From Ottelia alismoides (lineage: Eukaryota > Streptophyta > Magnoliopsida > Alismatales > Hydrocharitaceae), in contig JAZKJV010002963.1 in assembly GCA_037367405.1 (NCBI GenBank), forward strand, positions 228,627-292,626: a DNA stretch of 64,000 nt, read 5' to 3'. Each line of letters begins with the position of its first letter. The stretch's first letter is position 1. Position numbers and translations under genes: made by a program. This document shows, in pieces, positions 35,235 to 47,273 of this stretch. The notes beneath the pieces were generated by a model. That model saw only the letters and a program-made list of their open reading frames with translations. It did no database searches and was not told the origin of the DNA.

Positions 35235-37684
35235 TGTTAGCCTCACACGCCATGGAAGCGTGGAGATCAAATAAAAGATTATCTAAGTCAACTAGTCATA
35301 TTAGTTAGCACGACATCAGAAAAACAAAAAGTTTTAAGATGAAACCACATGTAAGGTGAACCTTTCCCATTCCATTTCATCTATGCCACAAGACTATAAT
35401 CTTACTTCTTGAATCGTGGTTGAGATCCTCAAAGCTTCTAAAGGAAGAAACCTCCTGACTCATGTATGATCCAACAAGAATATACTTGCAAACGTGATGA
35501 TGAGTCGTATGCTTCCCGCAATCCCGAGCAACGATCCAAAAAAGGAACGTCCTAATTTGTCGCACGAAATCTGTTGTCTTCTTCACGAGCACGAGACACC
35601 GAATAAAACTGAGTTCCTCGAGTGATTAGTCTGGCAGCACAACCGCAACACGACAACAATAACGATCTCCAACAAGGTTGTGGAGAGGGAGTGGGTGTAT
35701 GTATATAGAGAGAGTTTTATTAATGCAAAATAAAATTCAAATATTGTAAAGAGGGCTAGGGTTGGCCTCTCTTTTATAGCATTTTGGAAGTCCATGGATC
35801 TCAATCCTTGTGTTCACACTAATTAATGGCTTAGAATGATTTGTGTTTCTTTCCATGGATCCCAATCCATGTGTTCTCACTAATCAATGATTTAGATTGA
35901 TTTATGTTTTTTATGTTTAATGTAAACACAAAAGGAAACATAAAGATATAATTTAAATCAATTTTCAAATTATATCAATTAATTAATATATGGATTTATT
36001 TAAAAAAGAGGCTCCATCCATTAACTAAAAATAGGGTGGACGTCCACCATGGTTTAACAACCCATGGACTTCCACTCTAAGTAATGGAATGGGTCAAATT
36101 AATTTATCCATTATATTAAAAAAATTAATTAAATTATCACGAAATATTTCCAAATTATTTTTGATAATTACAATTATACCTTTTACTAATGAGAATTAAA
36201 TTCTTCCATCCAATATTTAATGTAAATAATATTTACATTAAATTATGTAATGTGAATTCAATCCACATTATATATAGTTTGCTAATCTCATTCATAATTA
36301 ATTCTCTCCACGATATTGTGGATCATATCGACATTATCCATGATTATTGTGGATAGTGTTTCCTATTAATCCTATCCATAGTAATTATATCTAAATAAAT
36401 TACCTGGATATCTCTATCCACATTAATTTTTATAATTAAATCTAATTTAATTATTGAATATTCCAATACTAAGATAAAGTTGCTTATGGAACAATTCTTG
36501 AACTCTTTCAAGGATTGTATGCCTTTTCCTTAGATACTTGGAGATTAGGTCATGGCGATTGTATATGAAATATATAATGACTTGGATAGTTAGATACAAT
36601 CTCATATTCAGATCTAGAAGACCTCCCAAAGATGTTTGACCATGTCAGACATGATACCAAATCTTCTCATTGCATAAGAATCATATTCAAATCAATGTCC
36701 CAAAATTGGATCAAGATTGAATACCTTGTCTACTAAGAGGAGTCACTCACATACAAACGTGTTTCCTCACTACCTTGGAATGGAAGAATCACGGTTATAC
36801 AATCGTTTAGGATCACATCACCCTTGAGTATTCCTAATACCCGTACATCCTACATACTGGAGGACCTAGAATAAACTCGATGGTCTAATCTAATATGAAC
36901 TATCTTCTTAATGGTTTTATCGTAAAGTTTCTCATTTGATCATTGGGAGATAGTATTGATCATATGCTTTTTAGAACCATATATCATACCAACAAATCAT
37001 GTATTGCTTCCAAAGATAGACAACCATGAATAAATCTTTGTTTGTCTGAATATCTCATGAGTGAGATGATGTCTTCTAGTTCAGTAGTGAATCTGTATGA
37101 TCCATTTGAGAGATCATATTACTCAAATGTCCTCGTCTATACACAAGCCCACCAATGAATAGATCTTCATTATGTCATCAACCTAATGGTTTGCCTAATG
37201 TACATTGTCAGAAATATAGTAATATATCTATCTTCGATCAGAGGATGCGTGCCTATATCATGACATCATACGATAAAGGTCTCAACTATTTCGATCTCTC
37301 TAAGTCAACTATTTCACTTAACTTATCCAACACCTCTGAATCTCTATTCCTATGCAGAGGACTAGCATCAAAATGTCGGCCAGATATCAACTTTTGGAGT
37401 AAGGATTGCCATATCATTTTAAAGCCTGAGATTCGCTCTTGACAATCATTTGACGGTGCTACATAAGTCCCCAATATAACTCTTTATGTATCATCTAAGC
37501 GCCAGCCTTCATGATTCCACTACTGAATATATACTTGTATGATTTTCAGGATGACCATGGTACATAACATTAATTGTACTAAGGGACTATTTGTGCAAAT
37601 TAATTATTACTTAATTCAGATTAGGGAGGGATTTGCAAATAATTTTATAGCAAAATTGCTTGCCATGGACTCATATGTCCAACA
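35235..37684 (-). repeat. CO-A copia 3' LTR, complete (2450 bp)
   Basis: Read on the minus strand it starts TGTTGGACATATGAGTCC (37684) and ends GGCTAACA (35235), giving TGTTG/TAACA-type terminal inverted repeats normal for copia. It matches 47274-49681 along its whole length, for example CTTGGAATGGAAG(A/C)ATCACGG and CATTTGATCATTGGGAGAT. A polypurine tract at 37693-37703 precedes it on the minus strand, so it is a 3' LTR. Small ORFs inside (35377-35804, 36447-36629, 37155-37474) are not genes. Confidence 0.8.
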
Positions 37685-37692
37685 ATGTCCGA

Positions 37693-37703
37693 CTCCCCCA
37701 GAT
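37693..37703 (-). promoter_or_regulatory. CO-A polypurine tract
   Basis: The minus strand reads ctgggggagtc about 8 bases before the LTR start at 37684, the usual copia plus-strand primer position. Confidence 0.65.
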
Positions 37704-38858
37704 AGCCATTAAAGGGCTAATCTTTAAATCTGCACTCATGTGCTAATTAATAAGCTATGCCGCCATATAAGCAATAGCTTGGTCAGCTGATTAGTCACCT
37801 TGTTCCGAGAGACTATGCCAAGTCCTTTTACAGACTTGCATATCGCTCAAAACAATGGTTGCATCTAATGCAAATGTTGCATCTTATGCAACAAATCCTC
37901 AATCTTGTCAAAGATGGCACAACGCCCTCCTAGTTTTAGCTTTGGCGCAAGACCTTAACAAATTATCATAACCAGTATGTAATTTCTATCATTCTCATTA
38001 AAAATACTTTTATGCCTAAAGATCTCTATCTCTTTAGAGTAAGACAAAGTCTTAAGTCTTATAAGGTATTTGAAGACTTAGAGATCACTATCTCTATAGT
38101 CTTAAGTCCTTGAAGATGTTTTATTAATGTTATTAAGTATTTTATCTCCATAGTATGATTGGCAACAATTTACAAGTCCCACTAAATGTCAGATATCTAG
38201 TTATCGTACACATCGTGGCATACACATGGTTTCCTATAACTAATGCATAAGTGCATGCAACTGTAGCATTTACATCTTCAACACGTTGAGGTGCAATTCC
38301 TTTAGTTAAGTCAGTACTATATCTTAAGGAAATGGAGATTCCTTTGGAATTTCCCATATTGGATCTATCCGAGATGTACCCTTAATGTGATGGTCCCATT
38401 GCCTTCTTTTATTTTCTTCTTAGCAGTTTCAGAACTAAGACCAAAAAGGCATCCTTGAGATATTATATCTTATAGGTATGGGACAACCAATTTTTAAACA
38501 CTTTAATCATCCTTATATCGTTCCAAATGATTAGTATTTCATCTATATTTAACACGATGAACACAATGGAACTCACACCAAGCTCTACAAGGTTCATCAA
38601 GATTTTATGTATAATCACAACCTTTATGATTTCAACAAATCTGATGTTCCAACTATAAGAAGCTTGTTTGAGCTCATAGATGAATTCTCAGCTTGCATAC
38701 TTTGCCTTCATTACTTATGAAGTCCTGGTGATACTTCATATGGAAATTCTTGTTGAGGTATACAATATGGAATGTAATCTTAAATTACATATACAATATA
38801 TCATAGTCAAGATGTGCAGCTATAGCTAGCAATGTACCGATGAGCATGGTCATGGGTG
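37704..38858 (-). pseudogene. CO-A copia RNase H and RT C-terminal pseudogene
   Basis: The minus strand carries the C-terminal RT (38470-38858), with remnants of the Leu/Tyr-Val-Asp-Asp box region near 38540 and a following GNDI-like stretch. The NSKGISISL...STDLTKG and CTYALVIGNHVYATMCT patterns lie at 38142-38357 and are typical of the copia RT/RNase H boundary. Lower coordinates are a strongly eroded RNase H leading to the PPT. The sequence 38630-38858 overlaps, as a homologue, CO-B 42750-42985, so CO-A and CO-B are not two halves of one copy. Confidence 0.65.
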
Positions 38859-41330
38859 TTGAAATGCCAAGGATGAGGTAACAAGATTCGATCTTGGAGT
38901 GCATGCGGTGTCTGACAAATCATATTCGACAATCGATGTACGGCTGCTCCCACGGTGCGCGGTACCCAATCCTAGGTGGATCGACAACTAACCCATAAAG
39001 AAAAATAAAAAATGCAAATGTATGAGCTAAAATTTATTATATATCTACCAAAATGTACGTATAAAGAAAGTATGTAGAGTGTCGAACCATCGAGAGTAGA
39101 GGAAAATAGAGACAAAATGAATACTCTACTTGTGTGTCCTTTTTTATCTTTTTGTTTTTCTATTATTTTTGTAGGTTTTGAATTATATTATTTTTGGAAT
39201 TTTAAATTTTGCAAATATTTTTTATTGTTTAAATAAATAACATACATATGCTAATATATATATAGATAATAAATATATATAATATTGATATATATAAATA
39301 AATACAAAATAAAAGGAAATAGACTTTATTGAAGTATAAAATATCAAATAAAGTCAAAATGCTTAAAATAAAAGATTATTATGATTTTATACTTTTTGTT
39401 TTGGTTATTTTTGAGGTATTTTTGAGTTTTTTATTTTTAAAAATATAAATACACAAAACAATACAAAATAGAAAATCAGTAGATTGAAATGGATCTCATA
39501 AATATCTCAGAGATAAGATATGTACAAAATACATTTTTTTTAAAATAGAAGAAACAAGGAAAATTCAAGAATTTAAAACATAATTTTTAAGGATTTTTTA
39601 TAAGATTTGTGTTGTTTTCAATTTTTTAGGGCTTTCATTTTGTATTTTTTAATGATTTTTGGATATATGTTAAAATAATATAAGATATATCTAATGTGTT
39701 GTTTGGGAATTGCTGGGGGTGTTTTGAAATTTTTATAATCTTTCCATGCCAAAATAGGGAAAATAAACATGTTTTGTATTTTTATAAATAGGAAAATAAG
39801 TTTAATTGCTCTTCGAGAAATAAGTTCCAGGCAATTATGGTAATTTTCCTACAATATTTAGAGTTGTGATATTTTTAAAACACACAAAATAGATAAAATA
39901 AAATAATTCAGGGGAATAGGGACCTATGTGCAATTTCCAAGAAGTTCAAGATCATTTCTTAACATTATATCAATGTTCAGGGGTCATTCATGTGGTTTGC
40001 CCAAATATTTCAGATTAAATACGCATACGTAGGGTTATACATATAATATAAAAAGTCTCAAGATCTGATATACAGATGTTCCTCAAAATGATACACTTGA
40101 ACTAAAAAATAAAAGACTAAACGGAAAATAATAGAACCACAAGGGGCTTTCTTACCAAATATCCAGGCACGTCACGTAGAGAGCCATGGGAGGGGAACTG
40201 GCAAGGGACCTAAGTGTAATACGCAGAACTTCGGGTCCTTAGTGCAAAATATTCAATTAAATTACACAACAGAGAAATGATGAAGTACCGAATGAAAATA
40301 AAAAAATATGGGGGTTATTTGTGATGTTTACCCAACCACATGCTCATCTACCTCTCTAGAGCACTCACTTATGCGTGGACGGCTCAGATTGCTCCATACC
40401 AGTATGCTTGGAGGATGATGCTGATTAAATATTTACCTTGATCATACAGTTATCGCTGCCCATGATCCTACGATCGCTACTGCACCTGGGAGTTGCTCAT
40501 GATCCTACGATCGTAGAGGGTCCTGGATCAACTAACGAAGAACAAAGTTTGGATTTCTTTCGATCAGACCTAACTCTGCACTCCAACCTTTTTCATTGTT
40601 GTCTTGTGCAAAAAACTCAAGCTGATGCCCTAGAGCTACAGATGCATCTGAATACCTCCAAACCCCATCAATCGAGGACTAGATCATGAGGATGAAAGAA
40701 AGCAACTAGGAACTCAGTGCTAGGTCTAAAATCACTCCACAAGAGGGGTTTTTGTAAACATGTACCGAGATAGATGTGATCACGACTAGGGGGCAAGGGC
40801 GCTCAACCCTAGGTTGTGTGAAATACAATGAGGATGAGGGGGAATGAACAACCTTCGATGATGGTGGTGGAAGAAAGCTCGTTGTCTCGAATTGAATGAG
40901 ACCGGGGTGATCTAGATGATAGCCAAGATGGATAAGCGTTTATGGAAGGAGATAGGTGCAGAATGAAGGTCGGAGCATTGGTGAACAAAGGAATCAGAGG
41001 GCTCGAGCTCAAGAGCTCTAATGAAAGGAATTTTTCATATTTTTGATATGAGTGATAAAATTAAATGCAATGAACTACAAGACTACGTTAAGAAATGGAT
41101 TGTGGAGCAAAATAATCTTGGAAAAAGCCTCACATGGCTAGAACGCCAAGTAAGCAGAACCGTCAGAACTTGCTCAATCTATGGGTTTGAATCGCTTCAA
41201 AACACCCTTCTCCTTGCCTTGGATCATCGACATCACCTCTCTATCACTAAGGGATCACTCCAGTGCTAGATTCCTGGGGGTTACGGGTGCTAAAGAGGGA
41301 TTAAATTTGGAATGAAGCTCGGAGGCAGTG

Positions 41331-41338
41331 TTTTATAG
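41331..41338 (-). promoter_or_regulatory. TATA box of the 38860-42725 LTR
   Basis: The minus strand reads CTATAAAA in the same relative region as the TATA boxes of the other Athila LTRs. Confidence 0.5.
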
Positions 41339-41372
41339 TAGACAAGGCAGGTTGTTGGATTAGGGTTTCTAA

Positions 41373-41518
41373 TTGATCTAAGGATTGTTCAAAGGATCTA
41401 TGCATTGGGTGTGTATTAGGAAGCGATAATGCAAACGTTATGTGATTGATCTAAGGATTGTTCAAAGGATCTATGCATTGGGTGTGTATTAGGAAGCGAT
41501 AATGCAAACGTTATGTGA
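41373..41518 (-). repeat. Perfect 73-bp tandem duplication in LTR U3
   Basis: Units 41373-41445 and 41446-41518 are identical (each runs from ttgatctaagg to aacgttatgtga). They sit 35 bp upstream of the TATA box on the LTR's coding strand. This is the position where retroelement LTRs often carry repeated enhancer units. Confidence 0.9.
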
Positions 41519-42743
41519 GAAATCAAAGAGAAATGAGTGATGGGTCATCTGGGAAAAATGGTAGAGATGGATGGGCGACATGTCTAACATGGTAGGTAGA
41601 CCTCATGTCAAAGTTAACTGGGGGTTAACCTTTGGTGAGCCCCCATTGGTCCACTTTAGACGGCAAGAGAATAGAATAAAATAAAAAGAAAAGAAAGTAA
41701 AAAAATAAAAAATGATTTTATTAAATATAACTCAGAATATAAAAATTATTTTTTATCTTACAAACGATTTTATGGTGATTTTTATTTAGTTTTACAACCT
41801 TATTTGGAGGATGTTAATAGTTACAAGTATATACATATGTATATTTAATTATATTTTAGTATTTTAATTATGTTTTGAAATTTTAAAAATAATTATCATA
41901 ATGAAATATTTTGTTTATTAATAATATACTTAAATATTATGTATATACATTACATGTATAGTTTATATGTAATGTTTAATATATTGTTTATTTATTTTAA
42001 TGGTTTTATTTTATATTTATATTTTGATATATTTTAAATAATATTTACAATTATTCAAAAATATAAGAAGAATACAAATATGAAGAATAAGATATATGAA
42101 TAAATTATACGGATACATAGTAATGACACCATAGGAAGTTGTCTTTTGCATCTTAACTATATTTTTTCATGAAACCATCTTCTTTAGATCGATAATTTAA
42201 TTTTAAACACAATGGATGTGAGTTTGGTGAATTTTGAGTTCATATGGAGAAGGTATTTATACGTGAAGTTCGGTTTACGACTGTTTTATCTTTGTGTCCC
42301 AATTGCACTATGCATTATTTTTATGTGCAACTATTTTTATACTTTTCTATGACTTTTTGTACAAGTTTCATGTAGATCATTTTATTATTCGAGATGTAAA
42401 AAATAAATAATAAGATCAAGTAAAAATAGGTATTTTCATAGAAAAAATAGGGTATTCTATATTTATTTGTCCCTCTACTTTATTCCTTGTCGATCAATTC
42501 ATTATTGACTTAGTCTAGGGGTTCAAGGTTTTTTATATTTTTACAATACTTCCTTTGTTTTTCTTTTCTTTATTCTTCTATTTTGGATTTAAATACAAGT
42601 ATTATATAGTATTTACATGTTAACATCTTAGTGTTAGTTATGCAAGTTAGTGATTTTTACATGTATTTTACAAGAGACTAAAAGCCAAAACAGAGTAATA
42701 AAGGTGAATGAATGGGTATACATCACCCCCCTTCTTTCTAAAT

Positions 42744-43125
42744 TAACAACTTTTATAATTTCATAAAATATGATGTTCCAATTATGAGAAGTTTGTTTGA
42801 GCTCATATATGGAGTCTTTGGCGTGCATACTCTACCTTCCTTAATTATGAAGCACTACTGCTACTTAATGTGGAAATCCTTTGATGTATCCATTAAAAAA
42901 TACATTCTTAACATCCAATTACAAATATCATAGTCACGATGTGCAGTTAAAGTTAGCAATGTCCTGATGTGCATGGTCATGAGAGAACATGTCTCATCGT
43001 AAAAGATTTCTTCTTTCTGTGTAGACCTAGGCTACGAGCCATGCCTTGAAGGTCTCTACCTTCCCATAGGATTCCCACTCACTCTTCAATATCTATTTAC
43101 ACCCAATGGGTTTGACCCCTTAGAT
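42744..43125 (-). pseudogene. CO-B copia reverse transcriptase pseudogene
   Basis: The minus strand shows copia RT motifs in order: a GVKPIGCK-type start (about 43115), VETFKAWLVA (about 43050), a DVKNVFFNGYIKGF motif (about 42910-42880), then DSIYELKQTSHNWNIIFYEIIK (42828-42750). This last is the YGLKQ box (here altered to YELKQ). It matches a Tork/Angela-like copia. RT is cut at 42744, where the Athila LTR with its PPT begins. Multiple stops. Confidence 0.75.
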
Positions 43126-44650
43126 GGATCCTAGAGGGTCCATAAACAACACTTGTGCGTGAAGTCTACCTTAGACTTTATTGCTAACATACATTATTTA
43201 TCCATGTCACGATCCTCAAAAGCTTAATATATGAAGCCTCATCATTGTCAGGTTTCTTTTACACATGGATCCCATACCCTTTAGGTGATCTTACCACCCT
43301 CGAATTGATTTTGAAGAGGTATGAGTGTTTCATCTTTAATTATCCTTTTAGTTTCAAATATTAGGTACCTCATTATACTTCTAGGATTGACGAGTCTCTT
43401 TACCTCATTCTTATAGTCACTCTTAATGAATTCATCCTCTAAGAATCATATTCCCGGAGATAAAATAATTAAGAATGTCGGGGTCATAAAGTAGGTATCC
43501 GATATCATCTTCACATTCACAATGAAGTGACACTCTGTAGTGATAGATTCCAGCTTACTTGCTTCCATGTTATGGTATGGATCAAGGAACCCTAAATCCT
43601 AAAGTGTCAAACACTAAGCTTGGTTCCAAACCATGGTTCATGAGGGTTTTTAGTACAAATTTGATTGGAATCCTATTAATCTATGTTGAAGTTTCTACTG
43701 CATATATCTATAGATTAATAGGTTATTATGCTTAATATTCATCATTGATTAGATCATGTCAAACATGATCCAATTGCATCTCTACACAACTACATTGAGA
43801 TGAGGTATATTAGGAGGAGTGAGATAGAAACAATATTTCATTCTCTATAAGGTATTATATGAATTCTTCCAGTATGTACTAGCTACCTTGGTCAGATCGA
43901 ATTCTTTTAATCTTCTTTCAACTTTGGTTCTCAACAAAAAATATGAAACCTCTGAACATTTCAAAAAAGTATAATGTCTAAGTAAGAAATCTAATACAAT
44001 GAATAATCATCAAAGGATATCACATATTATTAATGTTTAGTATGGTGTAGAGAGTCCACATACATCAACATGTATGAGGTTAAGAATACCTTTGTATCTT
44101 ACACCATTCCCAATGAAGGGTGTCTTGACAAGCTATTCTTAGCATTATTTAGAAGTAGGTAAGTTTTGAAATCTTAGACAATCTAGAGGTTCATCTCTTA
44201 CTATTATTATTGATCTTATAATAGATACATGTCTAAGTCTTAATGCTAGATCATTATCAACTGATCTTCATCCTCCATTTATCTTTAAACATTTTTAATT
44301 CCAGGTATTAGAAATGTTAATAAACCATTTAAGTAATATTATAATTTCATTAAGTACTTATATTGTTAGATTAAATTATGAAATACATAAGTCTTTGTGA
44401 TAGGTGTATCTCAGAATGTATGTCCATTTGTAACAATTTAGAAATAGAAAGTGAATCCTTTATAGCATCTCTGTCAAAGAGACATTATCTTAGAATAAGG
44501 GTTCTCCCAATGGAATTAGGTAGTCTTATTATTCAATGACGATTGTTGCAACAATTGCATCAAATTTCTTGTGGGTGACTATAAACCTTTAGATCATTTT
44601 TATCAGTCTTCTAAAATAAATGCAACTAATTGCAAGTGTTAGTAGAAGAG
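43126..44650 (-). pseudogene. CO-B copia integrase region, eroded
   Basis: This lies between RT and gag on the minus strand, collinear with the CO-C integrase (34130-35010) by shared words in reverse complement. Examples are cctctgaacatttcaaaaaag (43950) against the CO-C KYETFGKFQEIL region, and 'gagcttggttccaaacc'-type text near 43620 against the CO-C LGTKLSVRHLRIWGC region at 34770-34815. No frame stays open for long. Domain limits are approximate. Confidence 0.6.
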
Positions 44651-45540
44651 CGAGATACAATTATCGAACTTTAAGCTTAATTAATAAGTAACTCGATTTC
44701 AATGATTATATCTAGATGTATGATAAGTTGATGCACTATTTGAGTCCTTCTTTAAGGATTCTAGATAGTCTGGTATAATTATACTATCAGAATATCAGCT
44801 TCTTGCACTATTGTCAGTTATCAAACCATTTGGTTTGGAAGTTGAAGAGGCTTCGTCAACTCTTTGATCTTTCTTCCTTATATGGGTCCAACCCATACTT
44901 CCAATATACATCCTTAATCATTAAACAACCATTTCTTAAGATAAGGATCCCAATAATTGAATAAGTCCTCGAAGGACTTCAATCTGATAATATTTCAACA
45001 TATATACTTGCTTTATCATATTCATACAATATGAATATCATGAAGCTGTATGAAATACTTTATTAGAGATAGTTGAATGATGACACACATCATATCTGCG
45101 TCCATCTTGACGCTTAAGAATTTGGTTCAGGTAGGTACTCAAACGTTTTGAGTACATCATCTCTATATGGAGCCACCATTTTTCATAATGCAGTGATACT
45201 TGTCTTTCATGATCATATGTTGATAGCACATAAATTTGCATAAAAATATGTCCTCTAGATCTTTGAATGATATTTACATCTATGATCCACATCGATGTGT
45301 TGCTTCCAAAGCACATTTGATGAAGGATCAAGGCTATAGTAACATACGAATCATTGATAATCGTCCTACTTCCTATAAAATTGTCAGTCCTTATTATTGT
45401 GAAGAAACTTGCACATTGCAACAACAAACATTATGTGTTAAATTGCAAGCACTACATATTAATCATGGATCCTATACATGAAACCAATTATTATTGAGTA
45501 TAAAATTGAGTGGGTTTAATAAAAGGTTATCCAAAACAAG
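44651..45540 (-). pseudogene. CO-B copia gag region, eroded
   Basis: On the minus strand an LNPLNFILNNNWF-like copia gag start appears at about 45525-45485, at the place expected from CO-C (220 bp after the conserved leader block). The rest is broken in all frames. The 129-codon minus frame 45038-45427 and the + frame 45236-45481 are not convincing independent genes. Confidence 0.5.
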
Positions 45541-47247
45541 ACATTTGGTATATATATACACACTTCAACTAAGGTCATTATTATTTTAAAGCAAAGTTGT
45601 CTCACTTTTTATTATGACTTTGAAAGCCCAATCCCTTTCGAACTTTCGAAGCATGAGATATGCCAACCAAATTACCTCAAGCGAGATTTAGGATCTCTCT
45701 TCAACTTTCATTGCACCCTAATTACATGAGAACATGCAACTATTGTGAAGGAAGATGGAACTCTTTCCGCTTTGCAAGTCCAACTTCACTCCAACTTCGG
45801 TTATTGACCCTAGGCCCACGATCCCTATGGTGATGTTGACCCATTGCCAATTGAACCATCCGTCAACAGGAATAGCACTCGCTGTGCACAATCCAATGCC
45901 GCCTCAATTATATGGGGAATAACATTGGTGTTACTATAGGCCTTACTCGTTAGAGAAGAAGAGAGCGCGATCCGTGCGCACTTGTACATCGGAAGCTTTG
46001 AATTCGCATGGGCACCTCCAATGCACAATCCATGGTGATGGAACCCTCCGCCTTGACGAGATACCATGGGTATAATATTATGATCCTCCAAATCTATATT
46101 TGACTAATCATTTGAATTATCTTCACATGATTAATCCTTCCAAGGGAAATCCAATTTATATTAACTACATATTGTCAATTTTAATTGGATTAAATTAATT
46201 TATTCGCATTAAAGTAATTAACAATCGAATGCAACCAACAAATATTTAGGTTTGCTTGATATTACTATATAGTATTAGCTCTCACAAGTATGTATTTTTC
46301 TGTTTTTAGTAATTAGAGTACAACTTGACTTACTAATATTACCCATTCCTCTAAATGTATCTGACCAGATGCTTGAATTATGTTGGGAGGGAGTATTTCC
46401 TTGTCATGCTATATTCTAATTAAGGAACCAAGCCAGCATACTCGATCTAGACACCTTCACCATCATGATTCATAACAATACAATTGGATCAATGTACTTG
46501 CAGTTTTATCAATCATTCCTTTGATGATAGTTTTTTAAAAATCTTAAAACATTTTAATGACCCTCAATTTATAGTCATATCATGCAAACAAGTTTTGTTT
46601 GGCATGTAAAATTATCCTACAACTATTGTAGGATAAACTAGGCTTTTCGTCATGAAACGTTCATTCAATGACGACAGATGGTTTTCAAATATTACTATAA
46701 ATATGTGCATCATAATTTAATCAATGGAAATTCATAATTTACTTGATTAACATTGAATGATAAACACATTAAAAAGTTCATGTTATGATCTAAGCATCTT
46801 CCCAGTCATCTCCACTAAATAAGGAATATCTAAGGCAAATGGAGTTGAAACCACACAAAATAAACTCGAAGAATTTTATGGATTAGTTCTCTACTTAATT
46901 ACTACATTTATAACATATTTCATGACAGAAAAAATGTATCAAAAAATTAATTTGTTACGGATCTGGGTTTACACGCAAAAACAACAACATAGTGGGAACT
47001 TTTCTAATCTAGATCAATGCCCATTTGTCACCAACTTTTGGATAAATTTTTGGGGACATGTACATACCATATAAATAAGATTAAGTATTCCAAAATTTTG
47101 TTTGTATTAGGGAAAAATTGGAGACATGTCATATGTGCTAAAAAATGATCCGAAAAATGCATATATGGAATAATAGAATTCCATGTGCATTCGTTAACAA
47201 AAACATTGTTCCCTAAGGGTTTGGATCACATAGAGACATTTTACCAA
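45541..47247 (-). other. CO-B leader
   Basis: Non-coding. The block 45760-46090 is the reverse-complement homologue of the CO-C leader block 32270-32600. The minus ORF 45825-46091 lies in that block and is not conserved as protein. AT-rich remainder, no gene seen. Confidence 0.55.
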
Positions 47248-47260
47248 GGCTCTGATAGCA
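47248..47260 (-). promoter_or_regulatory. CO-B primer-binding site
   Basis: The minus strand reads TGCTATCAGAGCC, one mismatch from the tRNA-iMet copia site TGGTATCAGAGCC. It is 13 bases inside the LTR end at 47274. Confidence 0.75.
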
Positions 47261-47273
47261 GTTGAAGTCAAGG

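Larger units (their letters stand above)
38860..42725 (-). repeat. Athila LTR, minus orientation, with PPT remnant
   Basis: On the minus strand it opens at 42725 with TGATGTATACCCATTC, preceded by GGGGGG (42726-42731), so it is a 3' LTR with its polypurine tract. Family words occur at 42475-42500 (ccctctactttatt, cttgtcgatcaattca). The low end near 38860 is less certain. It lies between two copia fragments (CO-A and CO-B). The rest of its own internal region is gone. It carries a TATA box at 41331-41338 (minus) and the 73-bp tandem duplication. Local ORFs (for example 40438-40689, 40809-41012, 41021-41269) have no recognised product. Confidence 0.65.

Noticed and set aside
45038..45481. 129-codon minus frame and overlapping + frame
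   Set aside because: Located in the eroded CO-B gag region. Neither resembles gag or any other product, and both are broken in the homologous CO-C region.
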